Shown here: piece after piece, positions 1 to 6,067 of the stretch
Layout: each line of letters begins with the position of its first letter
Position numbering within the stretch: position 1 is the first letter of the stretch
Assembly (NCBI GenBank): GCA_022653215.1
Contig: JALCSJ010000044.1
Location: 1 to 13,538, forward strand
Length of the DNA stretch: 13,538 bases
Origin: Acidaminococcaceae bacterium
GTDB lineage: Bacteria > Bacillota > Negativicutes > Acidaminococcales > Acidaminococcaceae
Direction of reading: 5' to 3'
The notes under the pieces: generated by a model
Database searches by the model: none
The model's input: the letters and a program-made list of their open reading frames with translations, nothing else
What the model was told of the DNA's origin: nothing
Made by a program: the position numbers and the translations under genes

Positions 1-90
1 AAGTACAGAGAAGAAGCGGGAAACTGCAATCAAATAATTTTTAAAGCTGCAGAAATATTAGACAGAATAGTGGCAAGAGAAGGCAAATAG
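1..90 (+). CDS. 3' end of an unidentified gene (partial)
   Basis: Frame 1 is open from the window edge to a TAG stop at 88-90 and encodes the last 29 residues of a protein that begins outside the window. The visible tail is hydrophilic and helical-looking, ending in DRIVAREGK. It is too short to assign to a family. A strong intrinsic terminator begins 17 nt after the stop, which supports this being a genuine gene end. The following permease has its own promoter, so this gene is probably in a separate transcription unit. Confidence 0.55.
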   Translation, partial: KYREEAGNCNQIIFKAAEILDRIVAREGK

Positions 91-106
91 GTTCTTAGCA
101 AAACAA

Positions 107-154
107 AAGTACCAAAAGAGCTCCTCAGTAGAGAAGCTCTTTTGGTACTTTTTT
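107..154 (+). terminator. Intrinsic terminator after the partial first gene
   Basis: The left arm 107-122 (AAGTACCAAAAGAGCT) is perfectly complementary to the right arm 135-150. The loop is 12 nt and a T-run covers 149-154. It lies just past the stop codon at 90. Its sequence is clearly related to the terminator at 2783-2833 (see findings). Confidence 0.9.
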
Positions 155-226
155 GTGTGCAGAAGAAAAAAATCATAATACATAATACCATTCCCAAAAG
201 GAATGACAAAAATGAAAAAGTATAAT

Positions 227-255
227 TTTACAGAATAATTCTGACAATTTATAAT
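227..255 (+). promoter_or_regulatory. Sigma-A-type promoter for the permease-lactonase unit
   Basis: A TTTACA -35 box (227-232, five of six consensus bases) and a perfect TATAAT -10 box (250-255) are separated by 17 bp. The -10 box is 48 bp upstream of the ATG at 304. A perfect palindrome fills much of the spacer. Confidence 0.75.
231..243. promoter_or_regulatory. 13-bp palindrome in the promoter spacer, candidate operator
   Basis: CAGAAT (231-236) and ATTCTG (238-243) are perfect inverted repeats around one central A. The site overlaps the end of the -35 box and lies between -35 and -10, where a bound repressor would block RNA polymerase. The cognate regulator is not in this window, so the operator role is inferred from position and symmetry. 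Confidence 0.4.
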
Positions 256-303
256 GAAAGTAGATAAAAAGTTCGGGAAAGATAAAAAGAGAGGAGCAGA
301 ATT

Positions 304-1557
304 ATGCAAGGATTATCTTTAGCGTTTCTTATTGGAGCAATTGCAATTGGCTTTTTCCGTAAAATCAATGTAGGTGTTGTTTCAATTGTTTTAGGCTTTA
401 TCTTAACTCTCATTACTCATGGGAAAATGAATGTTCTATTCGCAGGGTTTCCCACAAAATTATTCTTAACTTTATTAGGCACTATGTTTTTCTTCTGTCT
501 GCTGCAAGAAAATAAAACTTTGGAATTATTATCCAAAAAAATAGTAAGCTTATTTCAAACCAGACCATTTCTCATGCCCATTGTAATTTACGTGGTTTCT
601 TATTTTATGTCGGCAGCAGGTCCGGGCGCTATTTCAGTTCAGTCTGTAATGGTTATTTTTGCGGTTAGCCTTGCTGTTCAAATGAAGGCAAGTGCTATCT
701 TAATGGCTTCTATGGCAATTTTGGGAGCGGTGGGCGGTACTGCTTCACCTATTGCTTTAACTGGTATTATAGTAACTGATTTAACGGCAAAAATGAATGT
801 CCCAGGTATAGCTACACCTGTTTTCTATGGAGTGTCTTTAGTTAATTTTTTGATAGCTGTAGTTTTTTATATTGCTCTGGGGGGCTATAAAATTAAGTTG
901 GCAGCTGATATTGGTAACGAAACTGAAGAAAAATTAAATGGACAACAAAAAATATGTACATTTGCTTTATTAGTTTTGGTGATATTAGTAGTTATCTTTA
1001 GATTAGATGTGGGGATGGTTTCCTTTTCCTTAGCTTTTATCCTTATGCTCTTAAAAGCGGTAAATGATAAAAAAGCTTTGAAGTTAGTTCCTTGGAATGT
1101 GCTGCTGCTTATTTGCGGTGTTAATGTCTTAATGAACGTTGTTAAGAATGTGGGCGGTATTAAATTACTGGCGAATATTTTGGCATCTATGATGAATGAA
1201 CATACTGCATCTGCTTTAATAGCTGCCACAGCCGGTTTTATGTCCTGGTTCAGTTCAGCCAACGGAGTTGTTTTCCCGACTTTGATTCCTACTGTTCCTG
1301 AGATAATTAAAGATGTTGGCGGCAACGTTAAACTTGTAGAAATGATAATAGGTATTGTGGCGGCTGCAACCGTAGCTGGAGTCAGTCCATTATCTACAGG
1401 GGGAAGCTTGATTTTAGCTACCTATGCAGAGGCTACAGATGCCTCAGCGGAAGTTCAGCAAAAAATGTTTTTGCATCTTTTTGCCTTATCATTTTTGGCT
1501 GTTTTAATAGTTGTAATGTTTGCGTTAGTTGGCGGTTTCAAGACTTTTAGTATGTGA
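304..1557 (+). CDS. MatC/SLC13-like carboxylate permease
   Basis: Integral membrane carrier of 417 residues, almost entirely hydrophobic with roughly a dozen predicted membrane segments. The sequence resembles the MatC_N / SLC13-type dicarboxylate carriers (malonate, C4-dicarboxylate and related anions). The fold seems to have two related halves: segments near 52-80 and 264-290 look alike. Small-residue reentrant-loop motifs occur at 103-111 (SAAGPGAIS), 141-153 (GAVGGTASPIALT), 317-326 (SSANGVVFPT) and 358-368 (VAGVSPLSTGG), as expected for the ion and substrate sites of this superfamily. A GAGGAG ribosome binding site at 291-296 supports the ATG at 304. The lactonase gene begins 28 bp after its stop, indicating a bicistronic unit. 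The substrate is unknown; a di- or hydroxycarboxylate is the family-based guess, and a lactone or aldonate-like substrate is possible given the neighbour. Confidence 0.8.
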   Translation: MQGLSLAFLIGAIAIGFFRKINVGVVSIVLGFILTLITHGKMNVLFAGFPTKLFLTLLGTMFFFCLLQENKTLELLSKKIVSLFQTRPFLMPIVIYVVSYFMSAAGPGAISVQSVMVIFAVSLAVQMKASAILMASMAILGAVGGTASPIALTGIIVTDLTAKMNVPGIATPVFYGVSLVNFLIAVVFYIALGGYKIKLAADIGNETEEKLNGQQKICTFALLVLVILVVIFRLDVGMVSFSLAFILMLLKAVNDKKALKLVPWNVLLLICGVNVLMNVVKNVGGIKLLANILASMMNEHTASALIAATAGFMSWFSSANGVVFPTLIPTVPEIIKDVGGNVKLVEMIIGIVAAATVAGVSPLSTGGSLILATYAEATDASAEVQQKMFLHLFALSFLAVLIVVMFALVGGFKTFSM

Positions 1558-1585
1558 TAGTGACTATATATAAGGGGGAAAATAA

Positions 1586-2629
1586 ATGTACGCATATGTA
1601 GGATGCAGAACAACAAAGGAACGCAATGCTAATGGTAAAGGCATCAGAGTTTATAAAATTGTCAATGGCCAATGGCAGTTCACTCAATTGCTTTCAGATC
1701 TTATTAATCCGTCTTTTCTTTGTTTTGATGAGACAGAAAAATTTCTATACACAGTTCACGGTGATTTCAGCGAAATCAGTTCTTTTAGTATTGACGCAGC
1801 AACAGGTCATTTAACATTATTAAATACGGTGGAAACCGGAGGTAAAAATCCTGTCCATTTATCTGTGGATAAATCAAATAAATGGATTTATGTTGCCAAT
1901 TTGGAAACTGGTACCGTAGCAGTTGTACCGCGGAATTCTGACGGAACTCTAAAAAAATTAAAGACATTGTACGCAATTTCAGGAATTAAAGAAGGCAGTA
2001 TTTCCCATCCCCATCAAGTGTTACAGGATCCTTCCAGGAATTATTTGCTGGTATCTTGTCAGGGGCGGAAAGCCGGATTTGGGCAAGTGGATGTTTTTAG
2101 AATTAATCATAGCACAGGAGAAATGACAAAAACTTGTACAACCAGGTCCAGGGAAATTGCAGAGCCAAGACATATGGTATTTAGTGGAATTCAAAATTAT
2201 TGCTATGGCGTGAATGAAAAGGACTATTCTATAACAACATATTATTTTGATGCTAAAATTGGTACATTGGAGCCAAAACAAATTGTGCCAACTTTGCCGG
2301 AAACCTATACAGGTGATGGCTGGGCCAGTGGTATCGTAGCGGGTAGGGATGGCAGACATATTTACGTTTCCAATCGTAAGCATAATAGCGTCAGCGTGTT
2401 CAAGGTAAATCCTGAAAATGGGTTTGTGAAATTACAAAGTTGCATTTTAACCGGGGGAAATCAACCTCGTTTTATAACTATTACCCCTGACGGGACAGAA
2501 CTGGTTGCTGCCAATGAATTGAGCGATACAATTCGAATTTTCACAATCGATAAAACAACCGGGAATTTAACTTTTTCCGGTAAAGAAATTAAAACAGAAA
2601 ATCCTGTCTGTGTTGTGTTTAGTAAATAG
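1586..2629 (+). CDS. Beta-propeller lactonase family protein (YbhE/Pgl-like)
   Basis: Cytoplasmic protein of 347 residues with no signal peptide, the usual length for the seven-bladed propeller lactonase family (pfam Lactonase, which includes YbhE 6-phosphogluconolactonase and fungal carboxy-cis,cis-muconate cyclase). It starts with the family's opening strand (MYAYVGCRTTKE) followed by NGKGIRVYKI. Repeating blade motifs include DKSNKWIYVAN, GRDGRHIYVSNRKHNSVSVF, and TPDGTELVAANELSDTIRIF near the C terminus. A conserved-looking HPH triplet lies at 141-143. The start is supported by AAGGGGG at 1572-1578, 7 bp before the ATG. Family members hydrolyse sugar or aromatic-derived lactones, but many are uncharacterised and the substrate is not predictable here. 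Linkage to the upstream carboxylate permease suggests a lactone whose open acid form is transported or metabolised by the same unit. Confidence 0.82.
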   Translation: MYAYVGCRTTKERNANGKGIRVYKIVNGQWQFTQLLSDLINPSFLCFDETEKFLYTVHGDFSEISSFSIDAATGHLTLLNTVETGGKNPVHLSVDKSNKWIYVANLETGTVAVVPRNSDGTLKKLKTLYAISGIKEGSISHPHQVLQDPSRNYLLVSCQGRKAGFGQVDVFRINHSTGEMTKTCTTRSREIAEPRHMVFSGIQNYCYGVNEKDYSITTYYFDAKIGTLEPKQIVPTLPETYTGDGWASGIVAGRDGRHIYVSNRKHNSVSVFKVNPENGFVKLQSCILTGGNQPRFITITPDGTELVAANELSDTIRIFTIDKTTGNLTFSGKEIKTENPVCVVFSK

Positions 2630-2652
2630 CAAATAAACGAAATGTCATACTT

Positions 2653-2680
2653 TTGTCTACAATTAGACAAGCTTATAAGC
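2653..2680. repeat. Two abutting palindromes downstream of the lactonase gene
   Basis: TTGTCTA (2653-2659) and TAGACAA (2664-2670) form a 7-bp inverted repeat around CAAT. It is followed without a gap by the perfect 10-bp palindrome GCTTATAAGC (2671-2680). No T-tract follows, so this is not a standard terminator. It could be a protein binding site or an RNA 3'-end structure, since it begins 24 bp after the stop. Confidence 0.45.
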
Positions 2681-2782
2681 AAATTCTTGCAAAAAAAGTT
2701 GCACATTTGACCCTTCTGCGGACATTTATTAAGTGAAGGGCTATTACATTAGCTTTTCACAGAATGTCTTCAATAAACCAAG

Positions 2783-2833
2783 AGTGCCAAGAGGGATATC
2801 TCCTCATGAGAGGAGCCCTCTTGGCACTTTTTT
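2783..2833 (+). terminator. Strong intrinsic terminator of the permease-lactonase unit
   Basis: AGTGCCAAGAGGG (2783-2795) pairs with 2816-2828. Inside it, CTCCTC (2800-2805) pairs with GAGGAG (2810-2815) around an ATGA loop. ATAT (2796-2799) is left as a left-side bulge, and a seven-T run ends at 2833. The structure lies 154 nt after the lactonase stop, so the mRNA has a long 3' UTR unless a separate small transcript lies between. Confidence 0.9.
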
Positions 2834-3059
2834 GTGTGTACAATAGCGGTACGGCGTAGGGGAGCAGGTTAGAAGTCCTGGCCCCATGAGCAATTGCTGA
2901 TTGTATGGGCAGCACCAATATACATTTAGAACTTTAGTTGTAATGTGTCTTGAATTTTGCCTTGTTCTATATATTTGGCAAAGAAGAACTCTTTTATGAG
3001 CTAAAATGACTAGCCAAGAAAAGCGGACACAAAAACTCATAATTATTTCGCACAAATAG

Positions 3060-3097
3060 TTGACTTTTATTTCTCCAAAATTGTTATAATATAACAA
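3060..3097 (+). promoter_or_regulatory. Extended -10 promoter with overlapping 17-bp palindrome
   Basis: TTGACT (3060-3065) is a good -35 box and TATAAT (3085-3090) a perfect -10 box. The spacer is a long 19 bp, but a TG at 3082-3083 makes an extended -10. TTGTTATA (3081-3088), A, TATAACAA (3090-3097) is a perfect 17-bp palindrome centred in the -10 box. This strongly suggests an operator for a dimeric regulator controlling the gene at 3130; the regulator itself is not in the window. Confidence 0.65.
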
Positions 3098-3129
3098 AAA
3101 ATACCTGCAGAACTTAAGGAGGAGAAACA

Positions 3130-4317
3130 ATGGCTAAAGACGTGGTGGAGATATTAAAAGAAATAGGTAAAGTCGGTCTTAATGCAGATGGTTCCTATAC
3201 AAGGAATGCTTACAGCAAAGAGTTCTTTCAAGCGGTGGATGTGATTAAGGGCTTTATGCAGGAACTGGGTATGAAAATTACCACAGATGCTGCAGGAAAT
3301 GTTTTGGGTGTTCTGCCGGGTAATAAACCGGAGTTAAAACATATTATTATGGGTTCCCATCTGGATACTGTAGAAAAAGGCGGCCTGTATGATGGGGCCT
3401 ATGGCGTTACCGGAGCCTTAGCTGCCTTGTTTGCACTTAAGGAAAAAAACATAAAATTAAATCACACCGTAGAAGTTTATGGCTTTAACGGTGAAGAAGA
3501 TGCTTTGGGAGGAACTTTTGGCAGCAGAGCTGTAACCGGCCTTATTGCAGCGGATAACAAGCTCTTAAACGAAGGAATACAAACTTATGGACATACAGTA
3601 GAAGAAATTTTAGCCTGTAAGAGGGATCTTAAAAACGCAAAGTGTTATTTGGAACTTCATATCGAGCAGGGAGAAAGACTGGATGAAAAGAAAATCAATA
3701 TTGGTGTTGTCAGCGGTATTGTAGGAATTGTCAGGTATAAAGTAGTTGCACATGGCACCAGCAATCATGCGGGGAGCACCCAAATGTTCAGACGTAAAGA
3801 TGCTTTAGTTGGTATGTCTAAGCTCATTGTGAAAGGTAATGAGCTTTGCAAAAAGATAGATCCGGATATGGTATTTACAGTTGGCACTATAACCTGTGCT
3901 CCGGGAGCGAAAAACGTGATTCCCGGCCGGGTAGAGTGCTGCTTTGAAATGCGGCAGCTGGAGAAGGCAAAAACCGATGCCTTGATTGCGGCTATAAAGG
4001 CTGCAGCACCGGAAATTCCTGATTGCGATTTCACTTTTGAACCGGAAATGTATGCACCGGGGGTTTTGTGCAATCCGAAGATAATGGAGACTTTGCAAAC
4101 AGTAGCAAAAACCAATAGCTTATCTTATGTAGTTATGCCCAGCGGGGCCGGTCATGATGCAGAATCCATGGGTCATCATATTCCCATTGGCATGATTTTT
4201 GTTCCCAGCAAAGATGGCTTTAGCCATTGCAAAGAAGAATGGACCTCAGACAAGGATTTGCAAAACGGTGTAAAAGTTATGAGTGGAGCCTTAGAACTGT
4301 TGGATAAAGAGGCATAG
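3130..4317 (+). CDS. M20-family Zn-dependent amidohydrolase, carbamoylase/allantoate amidohydrolase type
   Basis: Predicted cytoplasmic metallo-hydrolase of 395 residues, close to the usual 400-420 for N-carbamoyl-L-amino acid hydrolases, ureidoglycolate/allantoate amidohydrolases and beta-ureidopropionases. The expected di-metal ligands are visible: His77 in GSHLDT, Asp88 in LYDGAYG, Glu122-Glu123 in NGEEDALGGTFGSRA, His177 in ELHIEQG, and His366 in GFSHCKEEW. The ELHIEQG and FVPSKDGFSH signatures separate this branch from peptidase T-like M20 enzymes. The lid-domain motif SNHAGSTQMFRRKDA (211-225) matches the family's ANHAGTTPM-like substrate-contact segment. TAAGGAGGAG at 3115-3124 fixes the start. 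The gene has its own promoter. The substrate is uncertain: N-carbamoyl amino acids or a ureide are family-based options. Its position before an AbgT carrier and another M20 enzyme suggests a shared amide-scavenging role. Confidence 0.88.
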   Translation: MAKDVVEILKEIGKVGLNADGSYTRNAYSKEFFQAVDVIKGFMQELGMKITTDAAGNVLGVLPGNKPELKHIIMGSHLDTVEKGGLYDGAYGVTGALAALFALKEKNIKLNHTVEVYGFNGEEDALGGTFGSRAVTGLIAADNKLLNEGIQTYGHTVEEILACKRDLKNAKCYLELHIEQGERLDEKKINIGVVSGIVGIVRYKVVAHGTSNHAGSTQMFRRKDALVGMSKLIVKGNELCKKIDPDMVFTVGTITCAPGAKNVIPGRVECCFEMRQLEKAKTDALIAAIKAAAPEIPDCDFTFEPEMYAPGVLCNPKIMETLQTVAKTNSLSYVVMPSGAGHDAESMGHHIPIGMIFVPSKDGFSHCKEEWTSDKDLQNGVKVMSGALELLDKEA

Positions 4318-4327
4318 CCTTTACTCC

Positions 4328-4345
4328 ATGACAAAAGTCATTTTT
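4328..4345 (+). terminator. Possible weak terminator after the carbamoylase-type gene
   Basis: ATGAC (4328-4332) and GTCAT (4337-4341) form a 5-bp stem around AAAA, followed by a short T-run to 4345. It begins 10 nt past the stop at 4317. The stem is short and A/T-rich, so termination would be partial at best, and some read-through into the AbgT gene is likely. Confidence 0.35.
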
Positions 4346-4363
4346 GTTACAACCACGTTTTTA

Positions 4364-4378
4364 TTGTTAAATTTACAA
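4364..4378. promoter_or_regulatory. Imperfect palindrome TTGT-N7-ACAA upstream of the AbgT gene
   Basis: TTGTTAAATTTACAA is symmetric except for one T/T mismatch pair. It shares the TTGTTA half-site with the palindrome over the promoter at 3081-3097, and TTGTTACAA occurs again just upstream at about 4344-4352. A common regulator for both transcription units is possible but not demonstrated. Confidence 0.3.
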
Positions 4379-4428
4379 CACTATAATGGTAGTATTTCAT
4401 AATAACTACAAGACAATATAGTTATATC

Positions 4429-4457
4429 TTGCTAAAATTACCTAATTTAGTTATAGT
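4429..4457 (+). promoter_or_regulatory. Candidate promoter for the AbgT-amidohydrolase operon
   Basis: TTGCTA (4429-4434) and TATAGT (4452-4457) are separated by exactly 17 bp and end 46 bp before the ATG at 4504. A second TATAAT at 4382-4387 lacks a good -35 box. TAGTTATA occurs twice in direct orientation, at 4419-4426 and 4448-4455. The second copy overlaps the -10 box. Confidence 0.5.
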
Positions 4458-4503
4458 AATCCCAAAGAGAATTTTATGTTTCAAGAGAAACGGGGGGACG
4501 TAA

Positions 4504-6039
4504 ATGGAGGGAAGAAAAATAAAACAAGGGGAACTGACGGGATTTTATGGTCTGGTAGAAAAAGTTGGCAATAAAATTCCTAACCCGGTATTTATGTTTA
4601 TGGGACTATTCGTTATTACTTTTTTTGCTTCCATAATTTTAGCTAAGATGGGAGTTTCAGCTGTTCACCCATCTACAGGAAAAGTTATTAAAGTGGTAAG
4701 TTTGCTGGATTCCAAACAAATTGCTACACTGCTGAAAGACAGCGGTAGAATCTGGATGACTTTTGCCCCCCTGCTGACAGTACCTATTTGTACATTGGGA
4801 TTAGCTATTTCCAATAGAAGCGGTTTATTGGAAGTGTGCTTAAAAGCCGCAGGAGAAACGAAAAGCCAATGGCTTTTAACTATGATTGTGGCTTTTATAG
4901 GTGTTAATGCCAATCTGGTGGGAGATGCAGCCTTCGTTATATTCCCTCCCTTGATGGCCATTTTATTTAAAAGTGTCAATAGAAATCCTTTAGGGGGTTT
5001 GTTTTTAGGCTTTGCCAGCGTGTCATGCGGGTTTGGCGCCAATCTGCTCATGGGATCTGCTGATGCCAGCCTGGCCGGATTAACAGAAGCGGCAGCCAGG
5101 ACCTATGATACCAGCTATACTGCTAATCCTGCCATGGGATGGTATTTCCTGTTTGCCTCTACTTTTGTTTTGACCGTAGTTTTAGCTTGGATTAACATAA
5201 AAGTAATTGAGCCGAAACTGGCGAAAACAGGATTGGCAGCAGATTCCGGCAATAAAGATATTGTAGAATATGAAGGAATGAATCCGGAACAAAAAAGGAG
5301 TGCTTTTAAAGCGCTTTGGGCTTTTATAGGTGTATTTGCTGTTGTAGCACTTTTGTGTTTGCCGGGGATGCCTTTTGCTGCACCGAAAAATGGCACTATA
5401 GCTACCGGCTTTTTATTTAAATGTATTCCTACATTAATCATGTTTATGTTTTTTGTTCCCGGCTACGTCTATGGGAAAAGCATTGGCACTATAAAAAGAT
5501 TCAAAGATACGATTCCTATGATGGAAGAAGAAATGAAATCTTTGTCCAGCTTTTTCGTAGTTTGTTTTTTTGCTTCCCAATTTATCTATATCTTTGGTAC
5601 AAGTAAAATCGCTATGATTATAGCCATAGGCTGCGGTAAATTCCTGGTTAGTCTGGGTCTGCCACAGGCGGCCTTATTAGGGGCCTTTGTCATAGTAGTG
5701 GGATTTATAAACCTCTTTATGACCGGAGCATCAGGAAAATGGGCCTTAATTTCTACTATGTTTGTTCCCATGCTTATGATAGCGGGAATAAATCCTGCGG
5801 CAGTGCAGGTCGCCTATAGAATGGGTGACGGATTAACTAATAATATAGCACCGACTCTTCCCTATTTAGCTGTTATTATGGGTTATGCGCAATCTTACGA
5901 TACTAGGGCAAAAACCGGTACTGTTATGGCCTATATGTTGCCATATACACTGATTTGCGGTCTTGTCTGGATACTTTTCTTAGTGGCATGGGTACTCCTT
6001 GATTTACCAATGGGACCAGGCTATAATGCGTTACTATAA
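4504..6039 (+). CDS. AbgT-family aminobenzoyl-glutamate-type transporter
   Basis: Polytopic inner-membrane carrier of 511 residues, the normal size for the AbgT family (AbgT, MtrF, YdaH). Known members carry p-aminobenzoyl-glutamate or export antifolates. Residues described as functional in MtrF (Asp193, Trp420, Pro438, Arg446, Asp449) have counterparts here with identical internal spacing: Trp413, Pro431, Arg439 and Asp442, plus an aspartate at 187 in the segment LLMGSADASLAGLTEAA. Other family hallmarks are the N-terminal NKIPNPVFMF, NANLVGDAAFV (135-145) and NNIAPTLPYL near the C terminus. A G-rich ribosome binding site (CGGGGGGA, about 4491-4498) precedes the ATG. An M20D amidohydrolase gene follows 25 bp downstream, the classic abgT/abgB-like pairing, so import for hydrolysis is more likely than drug export. 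The exact cargo is unproven; other N-acyl amino acids or small peptides remain possible. Confidence 0.93.
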   Translation: MEGRKIKQGELTGFYGLVEKVGNKIPNPVFMFMGLFVITFFASIILAKMGVSAVHPSTGKVIKVVSLLDSKQIATLLKDSGRIWMTFAPLLTVPICTLGLAISNRSGLLEVCLKAAGETKSQWLLTMIVAFIGVNANLVGDAAFVIFPPLMAILFKSVNRNPLGGLFLGFASVSCGFGANLLMGSADASLAGLTEAAARTYDTSYTANPAMGWYFLFASTFVLTVVLAWINIKVIEPKLAKTGLAADSGNKDIVEYEGMNPEQKRSAFKALWAFIGVFAVVALLCLPGMPFAAPKNGTIATGFLFKCIPTLIMFMFFVPGYVYGKSIGTIKRFKDTIPMMEEEMKSLSSFFVVCFFASQFIYIFGTSKIAMIIAIGCGKFLVSLGLPQAALLGAFVIVVGFINLFMTGASGKWALISTMFVPMLMIAGINPAAVQVAYRMGDGLTNNIAPTLPYLAVIMGYAQSYDTRAKTGTVMAYMLPYTLICGLVWILFLVAWVLLDLPMGPGYNALL

Positions 6040-6044
6040 TATTT

Positions 6045-6067
6045 AGGGGAGATAAACCATTATAATG
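6045..6067 (+). promoter_or_regulatory. Distant ribosome binding site before the M20D gene
   Basis: AGGGGAG (6045-6051) is 13 bp from the ATG at 6065, longer than the usual 5-9 bp. An in-frame ATT two codons upstream (6059-6061) would have 7-bp spacing. ATG remains the safer call, but initiation may be weak or at ATT. Confidence 0.4.

Larger units (their letters stand above)
2630..3129. other. 500-bp gene-free intergenic region
   Basis: No convincing coding sequence on either strand. It contains two adjacent palindromes (2653-2670 and 2671-2680), a 6-bp inverted repeat CCCTTC/GAAGGG (2711-2716/2735-2740), the terminator at 2783-2833, a short palindrome AGCAATTGCT near 2888-2897, and the promoter for the next gene. 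The part between 2840 and 3055 has no identifiable function. A minus-strand frame across it encodes a Cys/Tyr-rich, low-quality sequence and is not accepted. Confidence 0.7.

Noticed and set aside
885..1325. Minus-strand 146-codon frame inside the permease gene
   Set aside because: Antisense shadow of a clear membrane carrier, with no ribosome binding site or domain. The same applies to the minus-strand frames within 3765-4115, 4665-5051, 6443-6832 and 12376-13246.
2804..3130. Minus-strand 108-codon frame in the long intergenic region
   Set aside because: It covers the terminator and the carbamoylase promoter, has an implausible Cys/Tyr/Arg-rich composition and no family resemblance.
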